NCBI GenBank assembly: GCA_025454915.1 | Contig: JALONN010000020.1 | Location: 1 to 44,305 of the forward strand | Direction of reading: 5' to 3' | Source of the DNA: Raineya sp. | GTDB lineage: Bacteria > Bacteroidota > Bacteroidia > Cytophagales > Thermonemataceae | DNA length: 44,305 nt | Shown: in pieces, positions 9,011-18,070 of the stretch | How positions within the stretch are numbered: the first letter of the stretch is position 1 | Layout of the letters: every line of letters begins with the position of its first letter | Notes under the pieces: model-generated | The model's input: only the letters and a program-made list of their open reading frames with translations | The model's database searches: none | Told to the model about the DNA's origin: nothing | Made by a program: the position numbers and the translations under genes

Positions 9011-9700
9011 TTAGTCGTGTATAATTAATTGAAAGCCAATAGAGTGATAGTTCTTGATTTCGATATTTTCATCTTCTTTCAAATATTTTCTGAGTTTTGA
9101 GATAAAAACATCTAAACTTCTACCCAAAAAATAATCATCATTGCCCCAAATCTTGATGAGTAACTCCTCTCTTTTTACAATATTTCCCAAATTATCTATA
9201 AACATTTGTAAAATATCAGCTTCTTTTTGTGTAAGTACTTTGGTTTTTGAAGTAATAGAAAGGCTTAAATTTGTGTAATTAAAGATGTATTTCCCTAAAG
9301 AAGTATTTTTATCTTTGATTTGAGTAGAAATATTTTTACTTCTTCGCAAAAAAACTTCAATACGTAAAATCAATTCTTCTATACTAAAAGGTTTTAGAAT
9401 ATAATCATCAGCTCCAGTTTTAAATCCCTCTATTCTATCTTCTTCCATAGATTTTGCGGTAATAAATAGAATAGGAATATGAGTATTTTTCTCTCGGATA
9501 GATTTTGCTACACTAAAACCATCCAATTCAGGCATCATTACATCCAATAAACAAATATCAAAACTCTCTGCAAAAAAGGCTTCCAAAGCTAGTTTACCAT
9601 TGAGGTAAAGATTTGTTTGATAACCGGAAATATTGAGGTAATCAGCTACTACTTTTCCAAGATTGGGGTCATCTTCAGCAAATAAAATCTTTGGTTTCAT
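9011..9700 (-). CDS. OmpR-family response regulator
   Basis: A 229-residue two-domain regulator. The receiver domain has the acidic pair D11/D12, phospho-acceptor D53 in LLDVMMPELDG, T81 and K103 in LKPF. The C-terminal domain (about 130-229) is a winged helix of the Trans_reg_C type, with the segment RSLDVFISKLRKYL as recognition helix region. It overlaps the end of the histidine kinase gene by four bases (ATGA), so the two are translationally coupled and form one system. It resembles RprY-type regulators of Bacteroidota. Targets are unknown; nothing in the neighbourhood is an obvious regulon member. Confidence 0.93.
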   Translation of the reverse strand: MKPKILFAEDDPNLGKVVADYLNISGYQTNLYLNGKLALEAFFAESFDICLLDVMMPELDGFSVAKSIREKNTHIPILFITAKSMEEDRIEGFKTGADDYILKPFSIEELILRIEVFLRRSKNISTQIKDKNTSLGKYIFNYTNLSLSITSKTKVLTQKEADILQMFIDNLGNIVKREELLIKIWGNDDYFLGRSLDVFISKLRKYLKEDENIEIKNYHSIGFQLIIHD

Positions 9701-10959
9701 ACATGAGGAATAAAAATATCAATGGTTGCTCCTTTATTTTTTTCACTTTTAAGCGTAAAATATCCTTTATGCCGTTTTAAAACAGCCTCTACATAACTCA
9801 AACCTAAGCCAAAGCCTTTTACATTATGCAAATTGCCTGTATGAACTCTGTAAAACTTCTCAAATACTTTTTTATGATGCTTTTTATCAATACCAATCCC
9901 ATTATCTACAATACTAATTTTCAGATATTGATTTGTATTGGATGTTTGTATTTGAATAATAGGTTTTTCATCACAGTATTTTAAAGAATTTTCGAGTAAA
10001 TTAATCAACATACTTTCAATATGAATATTATCAGCTTCAATTTTATCTTGTTTAGCATCCAGATTTAAAATAATCTGAGCTTCTTTCTGCTCAAAAACTA
10101 ACTGTAAACTATTTAAGACTTTTTCTACAAGTTCATGAAAACTTAATTGAGTAATTTGTAACTCTACTTTTTCAAACTGAGCAATTTGTAAAATACGCTC
10201 TATTTGTTCTTTAATTCGTAGTGTTTCATTCTGAATTAAGCCTAAATAACGATTTGTGGCTTCTGTATCTTTTTGAATAACAGGTTTTTTGAGTAAATCT
10301 GATGAAACCAATATGGTGGCTAAAGGTGTTTTGAACTCATGAGCCATGTTATTGATAAAGTCTTTTTGTACTTCTGACAGCCTTTTTTGCTTTAGAATCA
10401 TAGAGATGGCGTAAACCAAAAGTCCCAATAGTGCTAGTAATACAATGAGAGAAAACAACCAGAAATCCATTTCTGCAATCAACTCATTATTTTTTTTAGG
10501 AAAATAAATACCAAAATAATAATTATCTTTATCCCATTTGGGTAGTTCCTTAGTCTTTTTGCCTGTACGAAACTTATTTTCTTTTTCAATGAAATTGCCA
10601 TAAATCATTTGTTCGTTTTGACAATTATAAATTCCATATTCAAAATCTAAAGATAAATTACGTTTAGAAAACTCTGTAATTAATAGACCCTCAAGAAGAC
10701 TCACATCTATTTCTGCATTGAGCATCACTGTAAAATAATTATTGGAAAGTTGTTCAACGGGGCTTGTCTCAGGAACAGCCTGATTGGTAAATACAAAAAA
10801 GCGTTCAGCTACTCCTCTTAGAGCCAAATGTACATTGTGATTGAATTGCTTTTCTTTTAAGTCAAATGCTTTCCGAAACCAAATAAATTGAGCAACACCT
10901 ATCCCAATAAGCATAATAAGTGTTAAGACTATTAAAATCTGGATGGTTCGGTTTTGCAT
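9697..10959 (-). CDS. Membrane sensor histidine kinase
   Basis: A 420-residue kinase. Two membrane segments (about 7-27 and 166-188) flank a periplasmic sensor region of about 135 residues without a recognisable PAS or CHASE motif. HisKA follows, with H207 in NMAHEFKTPLATI as the phosphorylated residue, then HATPase_c with N324 (N box), DNGIG at 352-356 and GFGLGL at 382-387. All catalytic motifs are intact. It is the first gene of a two-gene operon with the response regulator. A TAAATTTG element at 10986-10979 (minus strand) is a probable -7, 20 bases upstream of the start. The signal sensed is not predictable. Confidence 0.93.
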   Translation of the reverse strand: MQNRTIQILIVLTLIMLIGIGVAQFIWFRKAFDLKEKQFNHNVHLALRGVAERFFVFTNQAVPETSPVEQLSNNYFTVMLNAEIDVSLLEGLLITEFSKRNLSLDFEYGIYNCQNEQMIYGNFIEKENKFRTGKKTKELPKWDKDNYYFGIYFPKKNNELIAEMDFWLFSLIVLLALLGLLVYAISMILKQKRLSEVQKDFINNMAHEFKTPLATILVSSDLLKKPVIQKDTEATNRYLGLIQNETLRIKEQIERILQIAQFEKVELQITQLSFHELVEKVLNSLQLVFEQKEAQIILNLDAKQDKIEADNIHIESMLINLLENSLKYCDEKPIIQIQTSNTNQYLKISIVDNGIGIDKKHHKKVFEKFYRVHTGNLHNVKGFGLGLSYVEAVLKRHKGYFTLKSEKNKGATIDIFIPHV

Positions 10960-11128
10960 ATCTGTAAAATCTGATAAACAAATTTAAACGAAAAAATAAA
11001 TACTTTTTTACCATTAACATTTCATTAACAAATATTAAGAAATGTGTAACACAGCCTTACCTAAAAGCTCTGTATGTTTGTAATGTTCTTGCAAGACAAT
11101 ATGGTTTCACTCAAAAAATAATAAGTTT

Positions 11129-11530
11129 ATGAAAAATCTAAGATTATTATTAACATTTATCGTTTTGGTTTCTATTGCATCTGTTCATATGTCATTTAAA
11201 AATGAAGGAGAGATAGGAAAAGCTATTATTGAAGTTCAGAATACAACAAAAGATTTTGGTAAAATACCACAAGGAAAACCTGTAACAGCAGAGTTTGCTG
11301 TAAAAAATACAGGTAAAGCACCTCTTGTAATGGAAAATATCCAAACTTCTTGTGGTTGTACAGTTGCCGATTTTACAAAAACTCCTATTGCTCCTAATCA
11401 GAGTGGTTATATCAAAGTCACTTATAATGCAAATGCTATGGGAAGTTTCACAAAAACAGCAACAATTGTTTCAAATGCTGAAAATAACACTTTGGTATTG
11501 ACTCTAAAAGGAGAGGTTGTGAATTTATAG
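11129..11530 (+). CDS. DUF1573 (ASH/MSP-like) exported protein
   Basis: The 133-residue protein has a signal peptide-like N-terminus (MKNLRLLLTFIVLVSIAS) followed by one DUF1573 domain (about 33-132), an Ig-like fold marked by KDFGKIPQGKPVTAEFAVKN and TSCGCTVADF. The family is very common in Bacteroidota and of unknown function. The Cys-Gly-Cys pair is a conserved family feature. TATGTTTG at 11073-11080 is a possible -7 element with no clear -33. A strong bidirectional terminator follows. Confidence 0.88.
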   Translation: MKNLRLLLTFIVLVSIASVHMSFKNEGEIGKAIIEVQNTTKDFGKIPQGKPVTAEFAVKNTGKAPLVMENIQTSCGCTVADFTKTPIAPNQSGYIKVTYNANAMGSFTKTATIVSNAENNTLVLTLKGEVVNL

Positions 11531-11543
11531 AAACTATGAAAAC

Positions 11544-11577
11544 AAATAAGGGCAATTATAATACATTGCCCTTATTT
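11544..11577. terminator. Bidirectional terminator, 13-bp perfect stem
   Basis: AAATAAGGGCAAT pairs with ATTGCCCTTATTT around an 8-base loop. It serves the DUF1573 gene and the convergent phosphatase gene, whose stop codon begins in its right arm. Confidence 0.88.
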
Positions 11578-13106
11578 TATACCTTAAAACCAACAACTAA
11601 AATGTCATCGGTTTGCTCATTGATAAATCCTTTCCAGGTTTCATGGAGTTCATCAAGATAGAGTTTTTGATACTCAAGAGGCTTAGCATAAAACTGTACC
11701 AATTTTTCTTTGAAATGAGTAGTTAAAAACTTGCTGTCATTTTCTCCTCCAAACTGGTCAGTAAAACCATCAGAAGACATATAAAACACATCTTCTGATG
11801 TTGTTTTAATAAAAACTTCTTCAAAATCTCTTTCAAGATTAGCTAAACCTCCAATTCCCATACGAGAGCCCTTAATTTCTTGAACGCCCTGCTTGTTTAC
11901 AACAAATAGAGGTCTTTTCGCTCCTGCAAAACAAAGTTCTTTAGTCGTTTTATCGATTCGACAGATAGCTATATCCATACCATCTGTAACATTATAAGGC
12001 TTTTCTTTATCTTGTTGAAGAGTTTTATAGAGTTCTTTATCTAAGAATTTCAAAATCTGTTTAGGACTAAAAACTTTATCCTCTTTAATGATATGGTTCA
12101 GTAAATCATTGCCTATTACAGTCATGAATGCACCAGGGATACCATGACCCGTACAGTCAGCTACAATTAGAAATAAATATTCGTTGATAGAAGTAAACCA
12201 ATAAAAATCTCCACTCAGAATTTCTTTGGGCTTATATAAAACCATTAAATCAGCAAAATGAGGCTTTACTAGTTCTATCTGAGGCAAAAGAGCCATCTGA
12301 ATTCTTTTGGTATAATAAATGCTATCAATTAGTTCTTCATAAGCTCTTGTTAACTCATCATTTTGAGTTTGTAAAAGTTCTTTTTGTAAAATCAGATCCT
12401 GATTTTGCTTGTTAAATTGTTCATAAAGATTTAATAATTCTTTATTTTTTCCCTCAATTTCAGTTTGTTGTTCAGAAAGAACTTGGTTGTATCTTTCCAT
12501 TTTTTCTGTTTTTAGAACGTTTCGCCTGCTAATACTTTTGAGTACCATCACATAAAAACGAACAATATACATCAAAAACAAAGACAACAAAGAATTGGTA
12601 AAAATAGAAAATAAAGTGGATTGATAGCCGTTTAGTTTAGTTACAAAACCTTTATTAAACAACTCAAGAAACCCCAATACACATACAGATAAAATCCCTA
12701 TGAGCATCCAAAAAATGCCTATTTTTCTTCCACTATACAAGAAAGCAATAATGCCAGGTAATAAAAAAGAGGCAATAGCAGGGGACTTGATACCACCAGT
12801 CTCTATATTGCCAACTAAAACAATAGAATATATAGATAAACTTATAGCACTGCCAAATAAAACTAAAGAAGTGGTTCTCTTGAATAGATAAAGGCTTACA
12901 AATAATAATGCAATAATACCTATAACTGTCCATGCACTTATTTGTAAATCAAGGGCAAAATTTAAAGGTATAAGAACAGTCAAGAATATAATTCCAACCA
13001 ATGTAGCCTCAATAACATTTTCTGCTTTTTTAAAAACAGAAATATCTGATTGATAGTTTGTTGGGACAAAATAGCTTTTTAGTTTTCTGAACGTTTTTAT
13101 AGGCAT
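11577..13106 (-). CDS. Membrane PP2C/SpoIIE-type serine phosphatase
   Basis: The 509-residue protein has about six hydrophobic segments between residues 35 and 190, a cytoplasmic coiled coil (about 195-265, Gln/Glu/Lys heptads) and a SpoIIE/PP2C phosphatase domain (about 268-509). Metal-binding acidic residues are in place: D300 in SGDFYW, D317 in ADCTGHGIPGAFM, D375/D378 in TDGMD, and D446/D450 in SSDGFTD. Such proteins usually dephosphorylate an anti-sigma-factor antagonist (STAS protein) or respond to stress; no adjacent STAS or anti-sigma kinase gene is seen. The start is two bases after the stop of a small unknown gene, so the two are almost certainly one operon. Confidence 0.9.
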   Translation of the reverse strand: MPIKTFRKLKSYFVPTNYQSDISVFKKAENVIEATLVGIIFLTVLIPLNFALDLQISAWTVIGIIALLFVSLYLFKRTTSLVLFGSAISLSIYSIVLVGNIETGGIKSPAIASFLLPGIIAFLYSGRKIGIFWMLIGILSVCVLGFLELFNKGFVTKLNGYQSTLFSIFTNSLLSLFLMYIVRFYVMVLKSISRRNVLKTEKMERYNQVLSEQQTEIEGKNKELLNLYEQFNKQNQDLILQKELLQTQNDELTRAYEELIDSIYYTKRIQMALLPQIELVKPHFADLMVLYKPKEILSGDFYWFTSINEYLFLIVADCTGHGIPGAFMTVIGNDLLNHIIKEDKVFSPKQILKFLDKELYKTLQQDKEKPYNVTDGMDIAICRIDKTTKELCFAGAKRPLFVVNKQGVQEIKGSRMGIGGLANLERDFEEVFIKTTSEDVFYMSSDGFTDQFGGENDSKFLTTHFKEKLVQFYAKPLEYQKLYLDELHETWKGFINEQTDDILVVGFKV

Positions 13107-13108
13107 TA

Positions 13109-13555
13109 CTAAGCTTCAGGCATTAAATTGATTTTAAGAATTTTAAAACGACTCTGCTTCTTATCATAATAAAACTTTTGCAATACATCAAAAATATCAT
13201 TTCCTCTAAACCAAGAAATCTGGACTTTTTCGTTGTTTTTATCATCCAACCACTCTATTTGATAACTTTCCTGATTTTTCTTAAATTCTTTGATGTAAGC
13301 AATCATGTCTTCTAGAATAGCAATTTTATTATTTCCTTTAGTTGAATGAAATAAAAATTTTTGATTGTGCTCTCTATTAATTGTGATAAGATCAAGTTTG
13401 ATTAGTGGAGTTTTATTATCTTGTTTGTCTGGTACTAAATTATAATCAAAATATATTTGTGTATCATTTAACTGCTCTCTAATATGATTTTCTAATTCAA
13501 TCTCCTTTAATAAAATTTCTGCGGGTTGCTGAATTGCATTATGACGATTTTCCAT
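13109..13555 (-). CDS. Unknown 148-residue protein coupled to the SpoIIE phosphatase
   Basis: I do not recognise a domain. The protein starts MENRHNAIQQPAEILLKEIELEN and is soluble and charged, with an alternating strand/helix pattern. Its end (VQISWFRGNDIFDVLQKFYYDKK) has regular alternation. The ATG at 13555 is chosen over a longer frame from 13708 because the longer version would begin inside the 3' end of the neighbouring barrel gene and read through its terminator. Only two bases separate its stop from the phosphatase start, which suggests the products act together, perhaps as regulator or substrate of the phosphatase (inference). Confidence 0.65.
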   Translation of the reverse strand: MENRHNAIQQPAEILLKEIELENHIREQLNDTQIYFDYNLVPDKQDNKTPLIKLDLITINREHNQKFLFHSTKGNNKIAILEDMIAYIKEFKKNQESYQIEWLDDKNNEKVQISWFRGNDIFDVLQKFYYDKKQSRFKILKINLMPEA

Positions 13556-13631
13556 GTTGTAAAAGTAATTTATTGCCAAATTAAAATATTTGTTTGACGA
13601 ATGAAATATTTTTACTGAAAAATATAAAAAA

Positions 13632-13659
13632 AGGCAATAGAATCCAAATCCTATTGCCT
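13632..13659 (-). terminator. Terminator of the outer-membrane barrel gene
   Basis: AGGCAATAG and CTATTGCCT form a 9-bp stem with a 10-base loop. On the minus strand it is followed by TTTTTTATATT, a proper U-tract. Confidence 0.85.
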
Positions 13660-13679
13660 CGTAAGATAGAATGATAGAC

Positions 13680-14309
13680 TTATTTTTTCGTTTTAGAAAA
13701 AGAGCCACTTTTCATATCATAATCTCTAAAACCAATACTTACACCCACCATCAAAGCAAGATTAGAATTATAGAGCTTTACATCAGGAAGTTTATGAATA
13801 TCCATTAAACCTAAATTATAGCGAACATCTACATTCAGCCAAATTTTTGGAGCTAAGTTGTAGTTGAAACCAGCACCTAAAACAGCACTAATATCAGTAG
13901 TTTCAAGAATATCACTATCAGCTAATTCTCTTCCATCCTTATCTTTTGTACTTAATAAAAAACCAAATTGAGGACCTAAAAGCACTTTTGGCTTGAATTT
14001 ATCTTTACCAAAATAATAAGCCCCCAGTATAGGCACTTGTAAGTAATCGAATTTCCAAGTATCTTCTATACCCATTGATTCAAGTTTCGTACCTTGTTGA
14101 CTATATAATACTTGCCCAGTTAAACCAAATTCATCAGTAATACTATAATTAGCAAAAATACCACCAGCAAAACCTAATTTTCCGGAGTTATTATTTATAT
14201 CTCCACGAAAATTAGAATAATTTAGCCCGACAATAGGACCTACTGAAAAGTTTTGCCCAAAAGCAAATTGACATGCAATAAACAAAAAGAACACAATAGA
14301 CTTTTTCAT
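13680..14309 (-). CDS. Outer-membrane beta-barrel protein (porin family, OMP_b-brl_2 type)
   Basis: The 209-residue precursor has a signal peptide (MKKSIVFFLFIACQFAFGQ) and then an 8-strand barrel pattern: FSVGPIVGLNYSNF, GFAGGIFANYSITDEFGLTGQVLYSQQG, VPILGAYYF, KPKVLLGPQFGFL, ISAVLGAGFNYNL, WLNVDVRYNLGL, LALMVGVSIGF. This is the common PorT/OmpW-like small barrel of Bacteroidota. It ends in a lysine-rich tail after the last strand. Function is unknown; similar proteins are structural or T9SS-associated. It is monocistronic, with its own terminator downstream. Confidence 0.88.
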   Translation of the reverse strand: MKKSIVFFLFIACQFAFGQNFSVGPIVGLNYSNFRGDINNNSGKLGFAGGIFANYSITDEFGLTGQVLYSQQGTKLESMGIEDTWKFDYLQVPILGAYYFGKDKFKPKVLLGPQFGFLLSTKDKDGRELADSDILETTDISAVLGAGFNYNLAPKIWLNVDVRYNLGLMDIHKLPDVKLYNSNLALMVGVSIGFRDYDMKSGSFSKTKK

Positions 14310-14485
14310 AAATAAGATTAAAGTTTTTAATACAATGAATTTAACGATTAAAGATGTTTAAAGGTTATAAGAATGTTAAAAAAGATGTTTTTTGATAAAA
14401 AGATTATTTTTTATACCTAAAAATTATAAAATCATATAAAATTTCATAATTTTGCATCGAATTTAATCCTAAATCTTTAAAAATT

Positions 14486-16675
14486 ATGTCAATTTTAAGA
14501 TTTGAGGCTATAAAACAAGCCCAAGACAGACCTTTTGTAAAAGTTACTCCCCCTTCAGAAAAAATTTCTGACTATTTTGGTATCAATGTATTTGGTGATG
14601 AAGCAATGCGACAATACCTAAATGCTGATACTTACAAAAAATTGAAATCTGCAATTGCTCAAGGGCAACCTATCAGTTTAGAATTAGCAGATAGTGTGGC
14701 TTCTGGTATGAAAAGCTGGGCGATGAGCAAAGGTGTTACACATTATACTCACTGGTTTCAGCCACTTACAGGACTTACTGCTGAGAAACATGATGCATTT
14801 TTCGATTTAGAAAGTGATGGTAGAGTACTTGAAAAGTTCAAAGGTTCTGCTTTGGCTCAACAAGAACCTGATGCTTCTTCTTTCCCAAGTGGAGGTATTC
14901 GTTCTACTTTTGAAGCCCGTGGTTATACAGCTTGGGATGCAACATCTCCAGCATTTATCATGGAAGATAACGGAACAAAAACTTTGTGCATTCCAACAGT
15001 ATTTGTTTCTTATACTGGTGAAGCTCTAGATTTTAAAATGCCTTTATTGAAAGCCCTGCATGCTGTAGATAAAGCTGCAACGGCTGTTGCTCAATACTTT
15101 GACTCTGATGTTACAAGTACTATTGCAACATTAGGACCTGAACAAGAGTATTTTTTGGTAGATAAAGCTATGTACTATGCTCGTCCAGATTTAGTTTCAA
15201 CGGGCAGAACACTTTTTGGACATACACCTCCTAAAGGACAACAGTTAGAAGACCATTATTTTGGTTCTATTCCTTCTCGAGTAAGAGCTTTTATGGTTGA
15301 TTTTGAGATAGAGTGTTTAAAATTAGGTATTCCTATTCGTACACGTCATAATGAAGTAGCTCCTGCTCAATTTGAATGTGCTTCTACATTTGAGGAGGCT
15401 AATTTGGCAGTTGACCATAATTTACTTCTGATGGATGTGATGGAAAAAGTAGCTGACAAACACGATTTGAAGGTGCTTTTCCACGAAAAACCTTTTGCAG
15501 GAATTAATGGTAGTGGCAAACACAATAACTGGTCTTTACAAACCAATACAGGTGTTAACTTACTTTCTCCAAGTACCAAAGCAAAAGATAACTTAAGATT
15601 TTTAACATTTTTTATCAATGTAATTAAAGCCGTACACGATAATGCAGATTTATTGCGTGCAAGTATTATGTCAGCTGCAAACGAACATCGTTTAGGAGCT
15701 AATGAAGCTCCTCCGGCAATTATCTCTGTTTTCGTGGGAGCTCAAATGAGTGAAATATTAGATGAATTAGAGAAAAAAGCAACTGTAAAAGTTTCTAAAG
15801 GCGAAAATATCTATATGAAGACAGGTATTAATAAAATACCTCCTGTACTTTTAGATAATACAGACCGTAATAGAACTTCTCCGTTTGCATTTACAGGTAA
15901 TAAATTTGAATTTAGAGCTGTAGGTTCTTCTGCAAACTGTTCATCTAATATGATTGTCATCAATACAATTATGGCAAATCAGTTAGCAATTTTCAAAGAA
16001 GAAGTAGATAAACGTATTGCAAAAGGAGAGAAGAAGGAAGCTGCTATTATCAACATTTTGAAAGGATATATCAAAGATAGTAAGAAAATTATTTTTGAAG
16101 GGGATGGCTACTCTGAGGCATGGAAAAAAGAAGCTTTGAAAAAAGGTTTAACTAATGTTACTTCTTGTGTAGAATCTTTAGAGGCTTTTGTAAGCAAAAA
16201 GACTATTGAGATTTTTGAAAAACATAATGTTTTATCACACAGAGAGTTAGATGCTCGCTACGAAATATTATTAGAAATTTATATCAAAAAGATTCAAATA
16301 GAATCTCGTATGATGGGTGAGTTGGTTGTAAACCATGTAATTCCAACAGCAATTTCTTACCAAAACAAATTAGTAGAGTATGTGAGAAGCTTAAAAGCAA
16401 TAGGTATTGAAGATGCTTTGGTAGAAAGTACAATTGTAACTATCAAAAAGATAGCAGGTTATGTCAATGATTTACAAACAAATGTTCGAGATATGATTGA
16501 GACTCGTAAAACAGCTAATAATACAGATGATGTGAAAAAACGAGCTAAAATTTATAGCGAAAAAGTAAAACCTTACTTTGAACCCCTCCGTTATGCTGTT
16601 GATAAGCTTGAACTTACAATTAGTGATGAAGCATGGCCTTTAGCTAAATACAGAGAGTTATTACTCATCAAATAA
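14486..16675 (+). CDS. glnN: Glutamine synthetase type III
   Basis: The 729-residue length and the sequence fit GSIII, the dodecameric glutamine synthetase found in Bacteroidota and some cyanobacteria. It makes glutamine from glutamate, ammonia and ATP in the cytoplasm. Visible signatures are THYTHWFQPLTG near residue 80, FPSGGIRSTFEARGYTAWD (about 130-150), GPEQEYFLVD (metal-binding Glu residues), RHNEVAPAQFE, EKPFAGINGSGKHNNWSL (ATP/ammonia site), and RNRTSPFAFTGNKFEFRAVGSS. The C-terminal 200 residues are the family-specific helical domain. The gene stands alone between divergent and downstream neighbours. TAATTTTG at 14447-14454 is its likely -7 element. Confidence 0.97.
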   Translation: MSILRFEAIKQAQDRPFVKVTPPSEKISDYFGINVFGDEAMRQYLNADTYKKLKSAIAQGQPISLELADSVASGMKSWAMSKGVTHYTHWFQPLTGLTAEKHDAFFDLESDGRVLEKFKGSALAQQEPDASSFPSGGIRSTFEARGYTAWDATSPAFIMEDNGTKTLCIPTVFVSYTGEALDFKMPLLKALHAVDKAATAVAQYFDSDVTSTIATLGPEQEYFLVDKAMYYARPDLVSTGRTLFGHTPPKGQQLEDHYFGSIPSRVRAFMVDFEIECLKLGIPIRTRHNEVAPAQFECASTFEEANLAVDHNLLLMDVMEKVADKHDLKVLFHEKPFAGINGSGKHNNWSLQTNTGVNLLSPSTKAKDNLRFLTFFINVIKAVHDNADLLRASIMSAANEHRLGANEAPPAIISVFVGAQMSEILDELEKKATVKVSKGENIYMKTGINKIPPVLLDNTDRNRTSPFAFTGNKFEFRAVGSSANCSSNMIVINTIMANQLAIFKEEVDKRIAKGEKKEAAIINILKGYIKDSKKIIFEGDGYSEAWKKEALKKGLTNVTSCVESLEAFVSKKTIEIFEKHNVLSHRELDARYEILLEIYIKKIQIESRMMGELVVNHVIPTAISYQNKLVEYVRSLKAIGIEDALVESTIVTIKKIAGYVNDLQTNVRDMIETRKTANNTDDVKKRAKIYSEKVKPYFEPLRYAVDKLELTISDEAWPLAKYRELLLIK

Positions 16676-16682
16676 AAAATAT

Positions 16683-16717
16683 AAAAAAGACCTTTAGTAT
16701 TTCTAAGGGTCTTTTTT
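16683..16717 (+). terminator. Terminator of glutamine synthetase
   Basis: A 15-bp stem (AAAAAAGACCTTTAG / CTAAGGGTCTTTTTT, one G-T pair), a five-base loop and a T-run in the right arm. Placed eight bases after the stop codon. Confidence 0.88.
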
Positions 16718-16718
16718 A

Positions 16719-16748
16719 TTGCTATATTTTGATAACTTGCTAAATTTG
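16719..16748 (+). promoter_or_regulatory. deoC promoter
   Basis: TTG (16719-16721), 19 bp, TAAATTTG (16741-16748): a full match to the Bacteroidota consensus, 26 bases upstream of the deoC ATG and directly after the preceding terminator. Confidence 0.65.
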
Positions 16749-16773
16749 ATTTTCTTATTTTAATGAAATATTT

Positions 16774-17427
16774 ATGAATATAGCATCTTATATAGAGCAT
16801 ACAATTTTAAATCCTCTTACAACCTCCAATGAAATAGATAAACTAATAGGAGAGGCAAAAGAATATAATTTTGTAGGGGTTTGTGTTCCTCCATATTGGG
16901 TAGAAAAAACTCGTAGAGATTTAAGAGGTACAGATATCAAAACTGTTACTGTCATAGGGTTTCCTTTAGGATATCAACGAACACAAAGTAAAAGACAAGA
17001 AATGGAGACAGCAATCAAAGATGGTGCTGATGAACTGGATATGGTTATGACGCTCTCTGCTTTTGCTAATGGCTCTTACGATTGGGTAAAAATAGAAATT
17101 GCACAACTAGCCAAACTAGCTCATGAAAGAGAAAAAATATTGAAAGTAATTTTAGAAACAGCTTATTGGAACGATGAACAAATTAAGTTTGCATGCCAAT
17201 TATGTGTAGAAGCAGGAGCAGATTTTGTGAAAACTTCTACGGGTTTTGCAAAAGAGGGAGCAAAAGTAGAACATATACAGCTAATGCGTAGCATTTGCCC
17301 ATCTTCAGTAGGAGTGAAGGCATCAGGGGGAATTCGTTCTTATGAAAGTGCTATAAGTATGATACAAGCAGGAGCCGATAGAATAGGAACATCGGCAAGT
17401 GTAGCTATTGTAACACAGACGTTATAA
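16774..17427 (+). CDS. deoC: Deoxyribose-phosphate aldolase
   Basis: A 217-residue class I aldolase, normal length for the short bacterial form. It cleaves 2-deoxyribose-5-phosphate to glyceraldehyde-3-phosphate and acetaldehyde in deoxynucleoside catabolism. Active-site residues are visible: D89 in DELDMV, the Schiff-base lysine K153 in FVKTSTGF, and K182 in VKASGGIR; the phosphate-binding RIGTSAS motif lies near the end. The start EHTIL corresponds to the usual DHTLL motif. There is no deoD or pyrimidine phosphorylase nearby. The last codons form the left arm of a hairpin shared with the convergent gene, and the two coding regions overlap by six bases. Confidence 0.95.
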   Translation: MNIASYIEHTILNPLTTSNEIDKLIGEAKEYNFVGVCVPPYWVEKTRRDLRGTDIKTVTVIGFPLGYQRTQSKRQEMETAIKDGADELDMVMTLSAFANGSYDWVKIEIAQLAKLAHEREKILKVILETAYWNDEQIKFACQLCVEAGADFVKTSTGFAKEGAKVEHIQLMRSICPSSVGVKASGGIRSYESAISMIQAGADRIGTSASVAIVTQTL

Positions 17428-17438
17428 AGCGTCTGTGT
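17413..17438. terminator. Hairpin spanning both stop codons of deoC and the convergent gene
   Basis: ACACAGACG and CGTCTGTGT form a perfect 9-bp stem; both stop codons sit in its 8-base loop (17422-17429). There is no U-tract (CTTCG follows), so termination strength is uncertain. Confidence 0.55.
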
Positions 17439-17895
17439 CTTCGCCAGCGTCTTGTTTCCATTTCTTATAACGAGCAGAAATCTTTTTAGCAATTTTTTCG
17501 TAATTTTTCCAGTTATCTTCTACATGATAGATAGATGGTAAATCAGCAGCTAAAGTTTTTTCATAATCTTTCTTGTAACGACCACTTTGATAATAGAATA
17601 CACAAAAATCGTTACCTTCATCATTGAATAACTCTGAGCCTAAATAGCCATCCCACACTGCACTCAAAATAGAACAACTAATCTGTCTTCTTCTGAAACG
17701 TAGAATTTGTAAAGCTGCTTCTTCTTCAAAGAAATCGCTGTAAAGGTCATTTTCACATACCCACCCTAAAAACATACCAATATGAACATAGGCTTGCTCG
17801 ATAGGTAAAACATTTGGAAAATTTCCTAAGAAATGATGTTTTGCTCTATCGTATATAAAGTTTTTGGGTTTTCCTGATTGAGATAAAACTGCCAT
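17422..17895 (-). CDS. Conserved protein of unknown function (DUF7832-like)
   Basis: The 157-residue cytoplasmic protein contains the pattern YDRAKHHFLGNFPNVLPIEQA followed by VHIGMFLGW. I associate this with a widespread family (DUF7832 in recent Pfam, from memory) whose members have aKWHy.GdFP and tH.GmFlaW; the function of that family is unknown. The rest is rich in aromatic residues with a basic C-terminus. It is transcribed alone; TAAATTTG at 17928-17921 on the minus strand is a likely -7 element 26 bases upstream. Confidence 0.75.
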   Translation of the reverse strand: MAVLSQSGKPKNFIYDRAKHHFLGNFPNVLPIEQAYVHIGMFLGWVCENDLYSDFFEEEAALQILRFRRRQISCSILSAVWDGYLGSELFNDEGNDFCVFYYQSGRYKKDYEKTLAADLPSIYHVEDNWKNYEKIAKKISARYKKWKQDAGEDTDAL

Positions 17896-18070
17896 AACGG
17901 TGTGCTTTATTTGTAGAATTCAAATTTAAAAAAATATTCGGAAAAAATAATTTTTTTTATTTTTTTTCATGCAAAAATGGAAAATCGTATAAATTTTTCC
18001 TTGAAAAATGGCTATTTTTGATGTAAGTTTATCAAAAAGTATATTTTTTTTGTGCAAAAATGAAAAATTA

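Noticed and set aside
13556..13708. N-terminal hydrophobic extension of the 148-residue phosphatase partner
   Set aside because: It would be read through the terminator of the preceding gene and overlap its coding end; the hydrophobic stretch comes from the hairpin and T-rich tail.
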